This document shows, piece by piece, positions 7,482 through 16,123 of a stretch of 64,000 bases of DNA. The position numbers were made by a program, and so were the translations under genes. Location of the stretch: assembly GCA_016706845.1 (NCBI GenBank), contig JADJIV010000014.1, positions 47,447 to 111,446 of the forward strand, read 5' to 3'. The stretch comes from PNOJ01 sp016706845 (GTDB lineage Bacteria > Krumholzibacteriota > Krumholzibacteriia > LZORAL124-64-63). Each line of letters opens with the position of its first letter. Position 1 is the first letter of the stretch. A model generated the notes under the pieces. The model was given only the letters and a program-made list of their open reading frames with translations. It did no database searches and had not been told where the DNA came from.

Positions 7482-8885
7482 AGGACTCTGTAGGTCAACG
7501 CCGTTTCGCCGTCGGCCGGCACCGGCACGTCGAAGCGGAACGTGGCGGCGTCCACCTTCGCGTGCGGGTGGCTCTCCTCGAGGATCGACCACTCGCCGCC
7601 CGCGTTCTCGGTGACCTCGACGGTCACCGGCGCCTTCGTGTGGTTCTTCAGCAGGATGCGGTACGCGTACTCGCGGGAGCGGTCGCCGCGCGCGCGCTCG
7701 TCGGTCTGGGTCCGCTCGGCGCTGATGTCGAAGGCGTAGCCGGTCAGCAGCTCGACCGTCTCGTTCTTCGGCGTGTGGCCGATGCGGTCCTCCCCGAGCA
7801 GCTGGCGGGCGCCGGAGGCCGAGCGGCCGTAGACGCGCACGACGCCGGCGGGCAGCGGCAGGCCGAGCCCGTCGCGCTCGCGGTTCTCCAGGACGTGCCA
7901 GACCGCCACGCGGTCGGACCGCGCCGCGCCGCCGTGGCGAAGCGCGGGCGAGCTCCCGAGGCGGTAGTGGCGGGTCACCTTGATCCCGGGCGCCGTGAAC
8001 AGCGAGAGCTGCTTGACGCTCTGCTCCTTCAGCGTCGTGCGTTCGCCGTAGGTGTAGAGATGGTAGTCCGACACCGTCTCCTCGACCATGCCGCCGTCCA
8101 TGGCCATCGCCATTCTCCGCGGCCTTGTACATGACCGGGCGCGACGGGGGCGGCGCCTGGTGCACCTCGCCGGCCAGGAACATCAGCTGCGCGTCGCGGT
8201 AGGTGGCGCCGCTGCGGTTGTCCACCGACACCCAGGCCTGCAGGTCGCCGGTCGTCCCGCTCTCCCCCAGCTGCAGCACGTAGTCGGCCGACCACGACAC
8301 GCCGCGCGTCAGGTACGACACGTCCAGGTCGCGGCGGCCGGCGCCGTCGGCCTGCACCTGCCAGACCAGGGTCGGCAGGGCCCGCAGGTCGCCCGGCAGC
8401 TCGGGCAGCGCCAGGCGGCCGGGCACCTCGAAGACGACCTGCCCGTCGACGCGGTAGACCGGTCCCTGCGCCATCCCCAGCAGCGTGCCGGTGATGCGCG
8501 AGCCGTCCTCCTGCAGCCAGGCCATCTCGCGACCGACGTACTTCTCCAGGATCTTCTCGCGCGACATCAGGTCGCACTCGTAGTTCTGCTCCAGCAGGCG
8601 CAGCCCTTTGCCCGCCTTCGTCTCGACCAGCAGCGAGCGCGGCTCGATCTGCGACGGCACGTCCTGGAACTCCAGGCGCGAGCCGCCGCCCGGCAGCTCG
8701 ATGCGCCGCACCTCGCGCACCAGGGCGAGGTTCTCGTTGTAGATCGTGAGCATGAGCTCCTGGCGATCCCCCGCGCCGCTGAGCACGACCGGGAGGTCGG
8801 CCGCGACCGCGGGCCAGGCCGCCGCCAGGACGACCACGGCCGCGGCGAACTTCCGGCCGGCGGTCTTCGCGCACATCTGATTCAT
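7469..8885 (-). CDS. Secreted DUF4139 domain protein, one frameshift
   Basis: ATG at 8885 follows GGGAGGACGAG. The protein starts with a Sec signal peptide (hydrophobic core AAAVVVLAAAWPAVAAD). It then shows the DUF4139-type pattern: LTIYNENLALVREVR, the FQDVPSQIEPRSL segment, YLTRGVSWSADYVL and AWVSVDNRSGATYRDAQL, and a C-terminal beta domain with YAYRILLKNHTKAPVTVEV. A one-base shift near 8113 (between MYKAAE and MAMAMDGG) is needed to join the halves. About 472 residues in all. DUF4139 proteins are secreted beta-rich proteins of unknown role, and nothing here points to a substrate. It is transcribed divergently from the receiver gene at 9061 across a 175-base gap with no strong promoter that I can see. 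Confidence 0.75.
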
Positions 8886-9060
8886 CTCGTCCTCCCTTGC
8901 ACCCGGGTCACCCTTGCGTTCGTCACCGTCGCTCAAGTCCCACCGCCGCCGGCCGATGCTGCGTCGGCGCGGCGTCGCCGGATCCGGCGGTCGCGCCTGA
9001 ACCCCCCGCCGCGGTCGCGGTTCCGGCCACGCGGCGTTCCCCGGTCCCCCGGAGGCTGAC

Positions 9061-9438
9061 GTGCGCCCCACGCTGTTGATCGTCGACGACACGGAGTTCC
9101 TGCGCTTCGTCCTGGGCGAAATCGCCCGCGAAGCCGGCATCGCCGTCGTCGCCGAAGCGGGCAGCGCCGCCGAGGCGCTCGATCTGCAGGCCGCGCTGGA
9201 GCCCGGCCTCGCGGTCGTGGACCTGACCGCGGACGCCGTGGTGGGCGAAGCCCTGCTGGGCGCCCTGCTGGCGCGCGACCCCGCCCTGGCCCTGGCCGCC
9301 GTCGTCGCGCCCGGCGACGCCGAAGGCGCCGCGAGGGCCCGCGCCCGCGGCGTCCGCGAGGTGCTGGAGAAGCCCTACGACCCCGACGCCGCGCGCGCCG
9401 CGCTGCAGCGGTTGTCCTGCGTGCCGGCGAACGCCTGA
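9061..9438 (+). CDS. Single-domain CheY-like response regulator
   Basis: A stand-alone receiver domain of 125 residues starting at GTG behind GGAGG. It keeps the acidic pair (IVDDTEF), the phospho-acceptor aspartate (AVVDLT, about residue 59) and the lysine loop (EKPYD). The switch Thr/Ser position reads VVAPGD, so the usual hydroxyl residue appears to be missing, which may alter the response to phosphorylation. There is no output domain and no histidine kinase in the window, so partner and process are unknown. Its stop is six bases from that of the convergent uppP gene. Confidence 0.75.
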   Translation: MRPTLLIVDDTEFLRFVLGEIAREAGIAVVAEAGSAAEALDLQAALEPGLAVVDLTADAVVGEALLGALLARDPALALAAVVAPGDAEGAARARARGVREVLEKPYDPDAARAALQRLSCVPANA

Positions 9439-9443
9439 CGGGT

Positions 9444-10231
9444 TCAGCGGCTGAACAGCACGGTCATCGCCGCGCCCAGGGGCAGGCAGTAGAACGAGAA
9501 CTTCCAGAAGTGCCGCTGGACGACCAGCAGCGCCGTCAGCCGGATGGCGACCATGCCGACCAGGCAGGCCACGGCGGCGCCCGCCGCGAGCGTGATCGTG
9601 CCCGCCTCGCTCCGCAGCCCCCCGTCGAGGAAATGCAGGACCAGGGCGCCGAGGATCGCCGGCACCGCCAGCAGGAAGCTGAAGCGCGCGGCCTCGTCGC
9701 GGGGCAGCCCCAGCCAGAGGGAGGCCGCGATGGTCGAGCCCGAGCGGCTGATCCCCGGCGTGATGGCCACGGCCTGGGCGCAGCCGATGAGCAGGGCTTT
9801 CGGGAGGGCCGGCGGCACCGGGTGCCAGTCCCCCGGCACCCGCCTCAGCTCGCTGCGGGCGGCGCGGGTCGACAGCAGGATCAGGCCCGTGCCCATCAGG
9901 GCGGCGGCCGTGGCGCGAGGGTCGGCGAACAGGCTTCGACCTGGTCCTTCAGCAGCAGGCCCACCGCGACGGCGGGCAGCGTACCCACGACCAGGGCCAC
10001 GAGGTACTGCACGGCGGCCGCATCGAAGCGCAGCAGGCGGCGGACCTCCCGCCGGTAGACAGCCAGCACGGCGACGAGCGTGCCCCCGTGCAGGATCACG
10101 TCCAGCGCGACATCGCCCTCGAAGGCGTGCAGGAAATGCTGGACCAGGACCAGATGCCCGGAACTGCTGACCGGCAGGAACTCGGTGAGCCCCTGCACGA
10201 CAGCCAACAACATCACTTGCAGGAATTCCAC
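9444..10231 (-). CDS. uppP: Undecaprenyl-diphosphatase (BacA/UppP), one frameshift
   Basis: This membrane phosphatase recycles undecaprenyl diphosphate to the monophosphate lipid carrier used for peptidoglycan and surface glycans. The N-terminal half holds the conserved EFLPVSSSGHLVL motif and the second half the catalytic PGISRSGSTIA motif, with hydrophobic helices throughout. A single missing base near 9915 separates the halves (length 788 bases, two more than a multiple of three). The GTG start follows GAGGT. It lies 13 bases after the TPR gene and probably shares its transcript. Bacitracin tolerance is a known side effect of this family. The family call is firm. Confidence 0.9.
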
Positions 10232-10244
10232 GGGATACCTCGCG

Positions 10245-11102
10245 TCAGCGTTCCTGGCGGGCCAGGCGGTAGTGCTTGCGGGCCTCCTGGCGCATCAGGA
10301 GGGCGTCGTAGGTCAGGGCCAGCTGGTAGTGCAGGCGCCCATCGTCGGGGAAGGCGTCGAGGGCCCGCAGCAGGGAGGCCAGGGACTCCTCGTGCTTCTC
10401 CAGCTTGCGCAGGCAGGTGCCGAGATGGAAGTGGGCGCGGACCAGGCGGCCGTCCAGCTCCAGCGTCTTGCGGAAGCGATCGGCCGCTTCGCGGTACAGG
10501 CCCTTCTTCTGGAGGGCTAATCCCGTAAAATAAATAGCCGAAGAAGATTGCGGCGCAACCTTCAAGCCTTGCTCGAAGCAGGCCAGGGCCTCGTCGTAAG
10601 CATCGTCGCGGAAATGCACCATGCCGAGGTTGAGGTAGCCCTCGGCGTCCGGGCGGGCCCGGATGGCGGCTTCGAAACAGCGCACGGCGTCCCGGGGCCG
10701 CCCCTCCTCGGCGTAGAGGGCGCCGAGGTTGTGGTGCGCGTCGGCGTTGTCCTGGTCGGCCGCGATCGCCCGCAGGTACATCTGCATGGCTTCGGCGCGC
10801 CGGCCCAGTTCGTCCAGGACGGTGCCGAGGTTGGTCAGGGCCCGGCTGTCCTCCCCGCCCAGGTCGACGGCCTGGCGGAACGCCTCGTGGGCGCCGACGA
10901 GGTCCCCCTGCTTGCGCTGCACGCAGCCCAGGCGGTACCACCACTCGGACTGGCGGGGAGCGCCCGCGAGCGCTTCCCGGTAGGCGGCCAGCGCTTCGTC
11001 GAGCGCACCCTGCTGCTCGGCCGAGCGGCCGCGGGCGAAGGCCTCGGCGGCACGGGCGTCGGCGGCGGGAGGCCGATGGTTGTCCATTTCCCGGTTCGAC
11101 AT
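10245..11102 (-). CDS. Tetratricopeptide repeat protein
   Basis: 285 residues made almost wholly of TPR units, about seven, with clear repeats such as ALTNLGTVLDELGRRAEAMQ, AHHNLGALYAEEGRPRDAVR, GYLNLGMVHFRDDAYDEALA and YFTGLALQKKGLYREAADRF. No signal peptide or membrane segment is visible, so it is probably a cytoplasmic scaffold. A short AT-rich patch inside it (10527-10550) is normal coding sequence. The start at 11102 lacks a good ribosome site; a promoter-like pair of boxes lies so close upstream that the mRNA may be leaderless. ATG at 11087 is the alternative. It sits before uppP; partner unknown. Confidence 0.75.
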   Translation of the reverse strand: MSNREMDNHRPPAADARAAEAFARGRSAEQQGALDEALAAYREALAGAPRQSEWWYRLGCVQRKQGDLVGAHEAFRQAVDLGGEDSRALTNLGTVLDELGRRAEAMQMYLRAIAADQDNADAHHNLGALYAEEGRPRDAVRCFEAAIRARPDAEGYLNLGMVHFRDDAYDEALACFEQGLKVAPQSSSAIYFTGLALQKKGLYREAADRFRKTLELDGRLVRAHFHLGTCLRKLEKHEESLASLLRALDAFPDDGRLHYQLALTYDALLMRQEARKHYRLARQER

Positions 11103-11108
11103 GGGCGC

Positions 11109-11137
11109 AGACTAGGACCCGCCGCGATCCGGGTCAA
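11109..11137 (-). promoter_or_regulatory. Candidate promoter of the TPR-uppP unit, possibly leaderless
   Basis: On the minus strand TTGACC (11132-11137) and TAGTCT (11109-11114) are 17 bases apart. Only six bases separate the -10 box from the ATG at 11102, so transcription would start at or next to the start codon. The -10 match is weak. Confidence 0.35.
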
Positions 11138-11239
11138 CGAATTGTTCCACGGGGCTTCAAGATCCGGCGGCGGCTGCCGATGATCCGGAAGAGCCCGGCC
11201 GTCAGCCGGGACCAGGCCCCCCCCCATCCGGAGCGTACG

Positions 11240-11680
11240 ATGGCCGTGACCAACACCGACCGCATCCTCAAGGACATGTTCGCGCGGCTGCTGCACCAGG
11301 AGCTGGACCACGAACATGTCGACCGCCTGGTGCCCGTCGTCGACGGCGTCCTGGAACGCCTGCAGGGGAGCTACGACCCCGACACCGTCCAGGGCCAGAA
11401 CATGCTGCGCGCCCTGCTGTGCTCGATGGTCGCCCACGGCTGGGGCCTGGGCATGCACCCGCACAACAATCCCTCGCTGGACCTCGACGGCCGTCCCCTG
11501 GAAGTCAGCGTCTGCAAGGACATCCTGCTGCCCATGGAAGACCTGAAATCGCTGCGCTACATCAAGAAGGACGCGGACGGCCGCGTGAAGAAGGCGCTGT
11601 TCGAGCCCGACCAGAACCAGCGCATCCGGCAGCACATCGACAACATCCTGTCGGACGTGAGCCAGCGTTGGGACGAGTGA
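11240..11680 (+). CDS. Conserved-looking hypothetical protein, 146 residues
   Basis: I do not recognise this protein. ATG at 11240 has GGAG six bases upstream; an in-frame ATG at 11180 has no ribosome site. It is mixed alpha/beta and soluble, with an N-terminal helical half (RILKDMFARLLHQELDHEHVDRLVPVVDGVLERLQ) reported here only in outline, a central MVAHGWGLGMHPHNNPSLDLDG segment with three histidines, and a charged C-terminus rich in lysine (YIKKDADGRVKKALF) and ending RWDE. It is monocistronic on the plus strand, convergent with the zinc-ribbon gene. The base composition matches its neighbours. Confidence 0.6.
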   Translation: MAVTNTDRILKDMFARLLHQELDHEHVDRLVPVVDGVLERLQGSYDPDTVQGQNMLRALLCSMVAHGWGLGMHPHNNPSLDLDGRPLEVSVCKDILLPMEDLKSLRYIKKDADGRVKKALFEPDQNQRIRQHIDNILSDVSQRWDE

Positions 11681-11703
11681 TCCGGGGCGGGACATGCGCG
11701 CGC

Positions 11704-12136
11704 TCAGGGGCCTGCGGGCCTTTTGCGTGGCGGCCGGCAAGCGCGGGGGACGACGGGGCGCCGTCGCCGAGCAGGAGTCCAGGGCGCCGCGGAACACGGG
11801 CGCCAGGTGGGCGGGATCGTCGCCGGCGAGATCCAGCAGCAGGCGCCAGGCCTCGGCGATCTCCGGCACGAACTCCTCGAGGAGCCCGCCCCGCGCCAAG
11901 GCCGCACGCCGCCGCTCGGGATGGTACACCACGATGTCGGACACCAGGGCGCGCGCCAGCCGGTCCGACCAGGCGGCCGCGACGTCGTCGACCGCCGGCG
12001 GCGCGGCGCGGCGCGGATCGGGCTCGAGCCGGAACCCGCGACCGCACGCCGGGCAGATCAGCCGCAGCGGCCGGCGCGGCGCCTGGCTCGCCGGCACGGC
12101 GTAGTCGGTGCGGCAACTGGGACACGTGACACGCAA
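11704..12136 (-). CDS. Zinc-ribbon (MJ0042-type) domain protein, 3' end uncertain
   Basis: It starts at TTG (12136) directly behind CCCCGGAGGTTGAC, one of the best ribosome sites in the window. Residues 1-40 form a zinc ribbon with two CxxC pairs (CPSCRTDY and CPACGRGF), the MJ0042/zinc_ribbon_4 type. The following helical region (AAWSDRLARALVSDIVVYH, LLEEFVPEIAEAWRLLLDL) is unassigned. After GALDS the sequence loses its protein character in this frame; the nearest stop by a one-base shift is at 11704, while the unshifted frame would run on for 870 bases over two opposite genes. I therefore infer a frameshift and an end near 11704. Role unknown. Confidence 0.55.
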
Positions 12137-12206
12137 GTCAACCTCCGGGGACAGCGGGCACCCCGTTCATCGGCAGCAGCCGGGCCGGCTTGACCGCCGC
12201 GAGCGC

Positions 12207-14291
12207 TCAGCCGGCCGCGGTCAGGGCGAGGTAACGGCCGAAACCGGCGGCCAGGACCCCCCGCAGGGGCCCGAGACCGGGTCCCTCGAGGCGGGGGTCC
12301 ACCGACAGCAAGCCGGCGGCGTCGGCGGCGGCCAGGGCGACCACGGCCTGGTCGCGCAGGGGGTTGGCCAGCAGGAAGGCCGGCGCGCCGTGCTGGCGCA
12401 CGCCGAGCACGTCGCCGGGACCGCGCCGCCGCAGATCCTCTTCGGCCAGGCGGAAGCCGTCCTGGGTGGCGCAGAAGACCTGCAGGCGCTCGGCGGCGTC
12501 GGGGGCCAGCCAGCGGTCGAGCACGAGCTCGCAGCGCGAGGCCAGCTCCGAGCGGCCGATGCGGCCGCGCAGCTGGTGCAGCTGGGCCAGCCCGAAGCGC
12601 TCCGGGTGGTGGATGACCATGGCGGTGGCCCGGGGCACGTCGATGCCCACCTCGACCACCGACGTGGCGACGAGGACTTCCAGTTCCCCGGACGCGAAGG
12701 CGGCCATCACGGCCTGCTTGTCGCGGGACTTCATCCGGCCGTGGAGCAGGCCGACCCTGTGGTCCCGGAAGGGACCCGCGGCGAGCCGTTCGTACTCGGC
12801 CTCGGCCGATCGCAGGTCCTGGCCGGCGGTCTCCTCGATCACCGGGTAGATCACGAAGGCCCGCTCGCCGGCGCGCAGGCGGTCGCGGATCCCGGCGTAG
12901 CAGGCGTCCAGGTCGGCGGCGGCCACGGTGCCGGTCGCGACGGGCCGGCGGCCGGCCGGCATCTCGTCCAGGATCGAGAGGTCGAGGTCGCCGTAGAGGG
13001 TGAGCGCCAGGCTGCGGGGGATCGGCGTCGCGCTCATCACCAGCACGTGGGGCGCGACCTCGTCGCCGGTGCGCCCGGCGCGGCCGCGCTGGCGCACGCC
13101 GAAGCGGTGCTGCTCGTCCACGACCGCCAGCCCGAGCCGCGGCAGATCCACGCCGTCCTGCACCAGGGCGTGCGTGCCGACGAGCAGGTCGATCTCGCCC
13201 GAGCCGGCGGCGCGCAGGATCTCGCGGCGCTCCCTGGCCGGGGTGGAGCCGGTCAGGGTCGCGGTGCTCACGCCCAGGGGCTCGCAGAGCCGGCGGCAGA
13301 CCTCGCCGTGCTGGTGCGCGAGCACCTCGGTGGGCGCCATCAGCAGCGCCTGGTGGTGCTGCTCGATCACGAACAGCGCGCCCAGCAGCGCGACCAGCGT
13401 CTTGCCGCTGCCCACGTCGCCCTGCAGCAGGCGGTGCATGACCCGGCCGCTGCGCAGGTCGCGCAGGATCTCGGCGGCGACCCGGCGCTGGGCCCGCGTC
13501 AGCGTGAACGGCAGGGCCGCGACCAGGCGCGCGGTCAGGTCACCCGGCGGCCCCAGGCGCAAGCCGGGCCGCTCCCCGAACTCCCGCCTGCGGCAGGCCA
13601 GGGCCAGCTGGATCAGGAAGATCTCCTCGTAGACCAGGCGGGTCCGGGCGGCCTCCAGATCCCGCCCGTCGGCCGGGAAGTGGATGCCCACCAGCGCATC
13701 CCGCAGGCCGACGAGGCCGCGCTCGGCCAGCAGGACGCCGGGCAGGGTCTCCTGCAGGCGGTCGCGGACCGCGGCCAGCGTCTCGTGCACCAGGCGGCGC
13801 AGCCAGTGCTGGCCCACGCCGGTCGTCAGGGGGTAGATCGGGACCAGCCGGCCGGTGTGGAGCGTCGCGGCCCCGTCCTCGAGCAGCTCGAAATCGGGAT
13901 GCACCATCTGCAGGCGGTGGTTGTAGAACTGGGCCCGGCCGCCCAGGAGGATCTCGAGCCCCGGCCGCAGTTGGCGCAGCAGGTAGGGCTGCCCGAACCA
14001 CTGGCAGAAGAGCGTGCCGCCGGCATCCGCGACCGCGACCGTCTGCACGGTCCGGCCCTGCCGCGAGCGCCGCTCCCCGCAGGTCAGCACGCGCCCCAGG
14101 ACGGTGGCTTCTGCGCCGACCCGCAGGTCCCGGATCGGGGTGACCCGGCTGCGGTCCAGGTGCGACCGGGGGTAGTGCCGCAGCAGGTCGGCGACCGTGA
14201 CGATCCCGAGGCGCGACAGGGCCTGCGCCCGCACCGGCCCGACGCCCTTGAGGAACTGGACCGGGCTGTCCCAGGCGATCGCCGACGGCAC
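12207..14291 (-). CDS. recG: ATP-dependent DNA helicase RecG
   Basis: RecG reverses stalled replication forks and migrates branched DNA. The 694-residue protein has the usual length and order: a wedge/OB domain at the N-terminus (FLKGVGPVRAQALSRLG, VTPIRDLRVG, LGRVLTCGERRS), Walker A GDVGSGKT, the DEQHRFG box (RecG has DEQHRFGV here), SATPIPRSLALTLYGDLD, the motif V/VI region ATSVVEVGIDVPRA and QLHQLRGRIGRS, and the C-terminal hook. The GTG start follows AAGGA. It is uninterrupted, and divergent from rpmB over a 98-base gap containing the rpmB promoter. Confidence 0.97.
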   Translation of the reverse strand: MPSAIAWDSPVQFLKGVGPVRAQALSRLGIVTVADLLRHYPRSHLDRSRVTPIRDLRVGAEATVLGRVLTCGERRSRQGRTVQTVAVADAGGTLFCQWFGQPYLLRQLRPGLEILLGGRAQFYNHRLQMVHPDFELLEDGAATLHTGRLVPIYPLTTGVGQHWLRRLVHETLAAVRDRLQETLPGVLLAERGLVGLRDALVGIHFPADGRDLEAARTRLVYEEIFLIQLALACRRREFGERPGLRLGPPGDLTARLVAALPFTLTRAQRRVAAEILRDLRSGRVMHRLLQGDVGSGKTLVALLGALFVIEQHHQALLMAPTEVLAHQHGEVCRRLCEPLGVSTATLTGSTPARERREILRAAGSGEIDLLVGTHALVQDGVDLPRLGLAVVDEQHRFGVRQRGRAGRTGDEVAPHVLVMSATPIPRSLALTLYGDLDLSILDEMPAGRRPVATGTVAAADLDACYAGIRDRLRAGERAFVIYPVIEETAGQDLRSAEAEYERLAAGPFRDHRVGLLHGRMKSRDKQAVMAAFASGELEVLVATSVVEVGIDVPRATAMVIHHPERFGLAQLHQLRGRIGRSELASRCELVLDRWLAPDAAERLQVFCATQDGFRLAEEDLRRRGPGDVLGVRQHGAPAFLLANPLRDQAVVALAAADAAGLLSVDPRLEGPGLGPLRGVLAAGFGRYLALTAAG

Positions 14292-14319
14292 GGGGGTCCT
14301 TTCGGGCGGGGGAAAATCC

Positions 14320-14348
14320 TTGCGAGGACGCGCCGCCGATGTTAAATT
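14320..14348 (+). promoter_or_regulatory. Promoter of rpmB
   Basis: TTGCGA (14320-14325) and TAAATT (14343-14348) with 17 bases between them, about 40 bases upstream of the rpmB start. Each box matches the sigma-70 consensus at four of six positions. Confidence 0.5.
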
Positions 14349-14389
14349 CCCGAGTCCGCGATTGCAAGAATCCCAGGAGGACGAGCGCC

Positions 14390-14581
14390 ATGAGCAGGAA
14401 ATGCGAGATCTGCAGCAAGGGCCCCCAGTACGGCAACCGGGTCAGCCATGCCCACAACACGTCGCGCCACCGCTGGCTGCCCAACCTGCAGCGGATCAAG
14501 TTCGAGCAGAACGGCACGGTCCGCCGGGGCTACGTCTGCACGCGCTGCATCAAGGCCGGCGCCGTGCGCAAGGTCGTCTGA
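14390..14581 (+). CDS. rpmB: 50S ribosomal protein L28
   Basis: 63 residues beginning MSRKCEICSKGPQYGNRVSHAHN, the standard L28 opening, and ending AGAVRKVV. Two CxxC pairs (CEIC and CTRC) are present, so this is the zinc-binding form. AGGAGG lies upstream of the ATG. It stands alone here, without rpmG. It is convergent with the TPR-parvulin gene, whose stop is 28 bases away. Confidence 0.97.
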   Translation: MSRKCEICSKGPQYGNRVSHAHNTSRHRWLPNLQRIKFEQNGTVRRGYVCTRCIKAGAVRKVV

Positions 14582-14609
14582 ACGCGCGCCGTGACCGCGT
14601 CGTCCGCGG

Positions 14610-16074
14610 TCAGCGCAGCCGCTTGAATCGAAGCGCTTGAACGAAGCCGCGAAGAACCAGCCCTCCCGATGCGACGGGAGGGCTGATCTCTTGCGGGGAC
14701 AGACTCGCCACCGCCGTGCGCAGCGGCTCCGCCATCTGCCGCGGGTCCAACCAGCCGATGTCCCCCCCGGTCGCCGCCGCGGCCCCGACGCTGTAGGACG
14801 TCGCCAGGGCGGCGAAGTCCACGCCGTCCGCGATCTCGCCCCGCACCAGGGCCGCCGCCTCGTCGTCGGGCAACGCGATGTGCAGCAGCAGGACCTGCCC
14901 CGCGGCGAGCAGTCCGGCCTCCTGCCGGCGCCGCTCCTTCACCTCGTCGCGCCAGGCGCCCAGCTTGGCGGCGTTCCCGACGCCGTCGGCGAGCATGCTC
15001 CCGAGTTCGGCCAGCAACTGACCGTCGTCCCCGAGGCGGTCCAGCAGGCGCGCCTTCAGCAGGCGCGCCTCCGTCACGCGCGGCCCCAGCTGGCAGGCGC
15101 GGGTCGCCTCCTGGAGGGCCTCGGCCAGGCGGCTGCGGCTCTCCAGGTGTAGGGCGAAGTTGAAATGGCCGATGGGGTCCTGGGGAGCGCCGGCGACGTA
15201 GCGGCGGAACTCGGCGTCGGCCTCCTGCTGGCGCCCGAGCAGTTCCAGGGTGTTGGCCAGGTGGAAACGCGAAGCCGCCTGGCCCGCGTCGCGCTCCAGG
15301 GCGGTCCGCAGCGCGGTCTCCGCCTGCTGGTAGCGGCGGGCGGCGAAGTAGGCCTCGCCCAGCACGGCCCAGGAGGCGGCGCTGTCGTCGCGGCGCACCG
15401 TCTCGCGGCCGATGGTCACCGCGTAGGCGGTGTCCCCGGCCATGATGCCCAGCTCGACGGCGCTGCGCAGATCGGCCGGAGGCGGCGAACCGTAGGAGAG
15501 CGCATCGGCCCAGTGGGCCAGCGCCTGGCGCCACAGGGCGCGCTTCTGGGCGATCCGCGAGAGGGTCTTGTGCACGTTGGGGGTGCCGCCGGTCACGCGC
15601 ACCAGCTGCGTGAAGAGCCCGTAGGCCGGCTGCTCCTCGCCCTGCTCCAGCAGCAGGCGGGCCAGGGCCTCCAGCAGACCGGCGTGCTCCGAGCCGACGG
15701 CGAGGCCCTGCTCCCACTGCGACCGCGCGGCGCCGAGATCCCCGGACGCGAGCAGGGCGCGTCCGTACCAGTAGCGGGCATCGGGCGAAGCCGGGTGGTC
15801 CCCGGCGGCGCGGGCGCCCCAGCGCAGCGCGTCCTGACCCGGCCGTCCTCCAGCGTCAGGACCGTCAGGGCGACGAGCACCTCCACGCCGGCGTCGGGGT
15901 CCTCGGCGCAGGCGGCGAGACCCGGCTCGGCGGCCCGGCGCTGGCCGGCCTGGTACAGGGCGAGCGGTTCCGCGCACGGCGTCGCCCCGGCGCCGCGGGC
16001 GCCGGCGGTGCGGCGGCGGCCGCCGCCGTCAGCGACAGCAACAGCGACAGTGTCAGCGGAACGAGTTGCTTCAC
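14610..16074 (-). CDS. Secreted TPR protein with C-terminal parvulin-like domain, two frameshifts
   Basis: GTG at 16074 follows GGAG and opens a signal peptide (KQLVPLTLSLLLSLTAAAAA). The body, reached after shifts near 16000 and 15838, is built of TPR-like helices (YWYGRALLASGDLGAARSQW, SWAVLGEAYFAARRYQQAE, SRFHLANTLELLGRQQEAD, NFALHLESRSRLAEALQ). The last 90 residues resemble a PpiC/parvulin domain: QVLLLHIAL, EIADGVDFAALATSYS, GGDIGWLDPRQM and an SPPVASGGLVLRGFV ending. Parvulins isomerise prolyl bonds and help fold envelope proteins; some copies are non-catalytic. It follows the second post-ftsZ TPR gene by 49 bases and may be the last gene of the division cluster transcript. Confidence 0.7.
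14660..14683. terminator. Perfect hairpin near the convergent ends of rpmB and the TPR-parvulin gene
   Basis: GCCCTCCCG and CGGGAGGGC form a 9-bp stem around a six-base loop. It lies 79 bases past the rpmB stop and inside the 3' end of the opposite gene. There is only a weak T-rich stretch after it on the plus strand. Confidence 0.4.
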
Positions 16075-16123
16075 GCGCGACTCCGATCTGCGGTGGCGGC
16101 GGAACCGTCCGACGCGGCGCGGT

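Noticed and set aside
10835..12136. The zinc-ribbon frame reading on for 433 codons
   Set aside because: Beyond about codon 130 it is antisense to two well-supported genes and loses protein character, so a frameshift near its end is more likely.
12108..14345. A long plus-strand open frame opposite recG
   Set aside because: Same cause; recG on the minus strand has all its helicase motifs.
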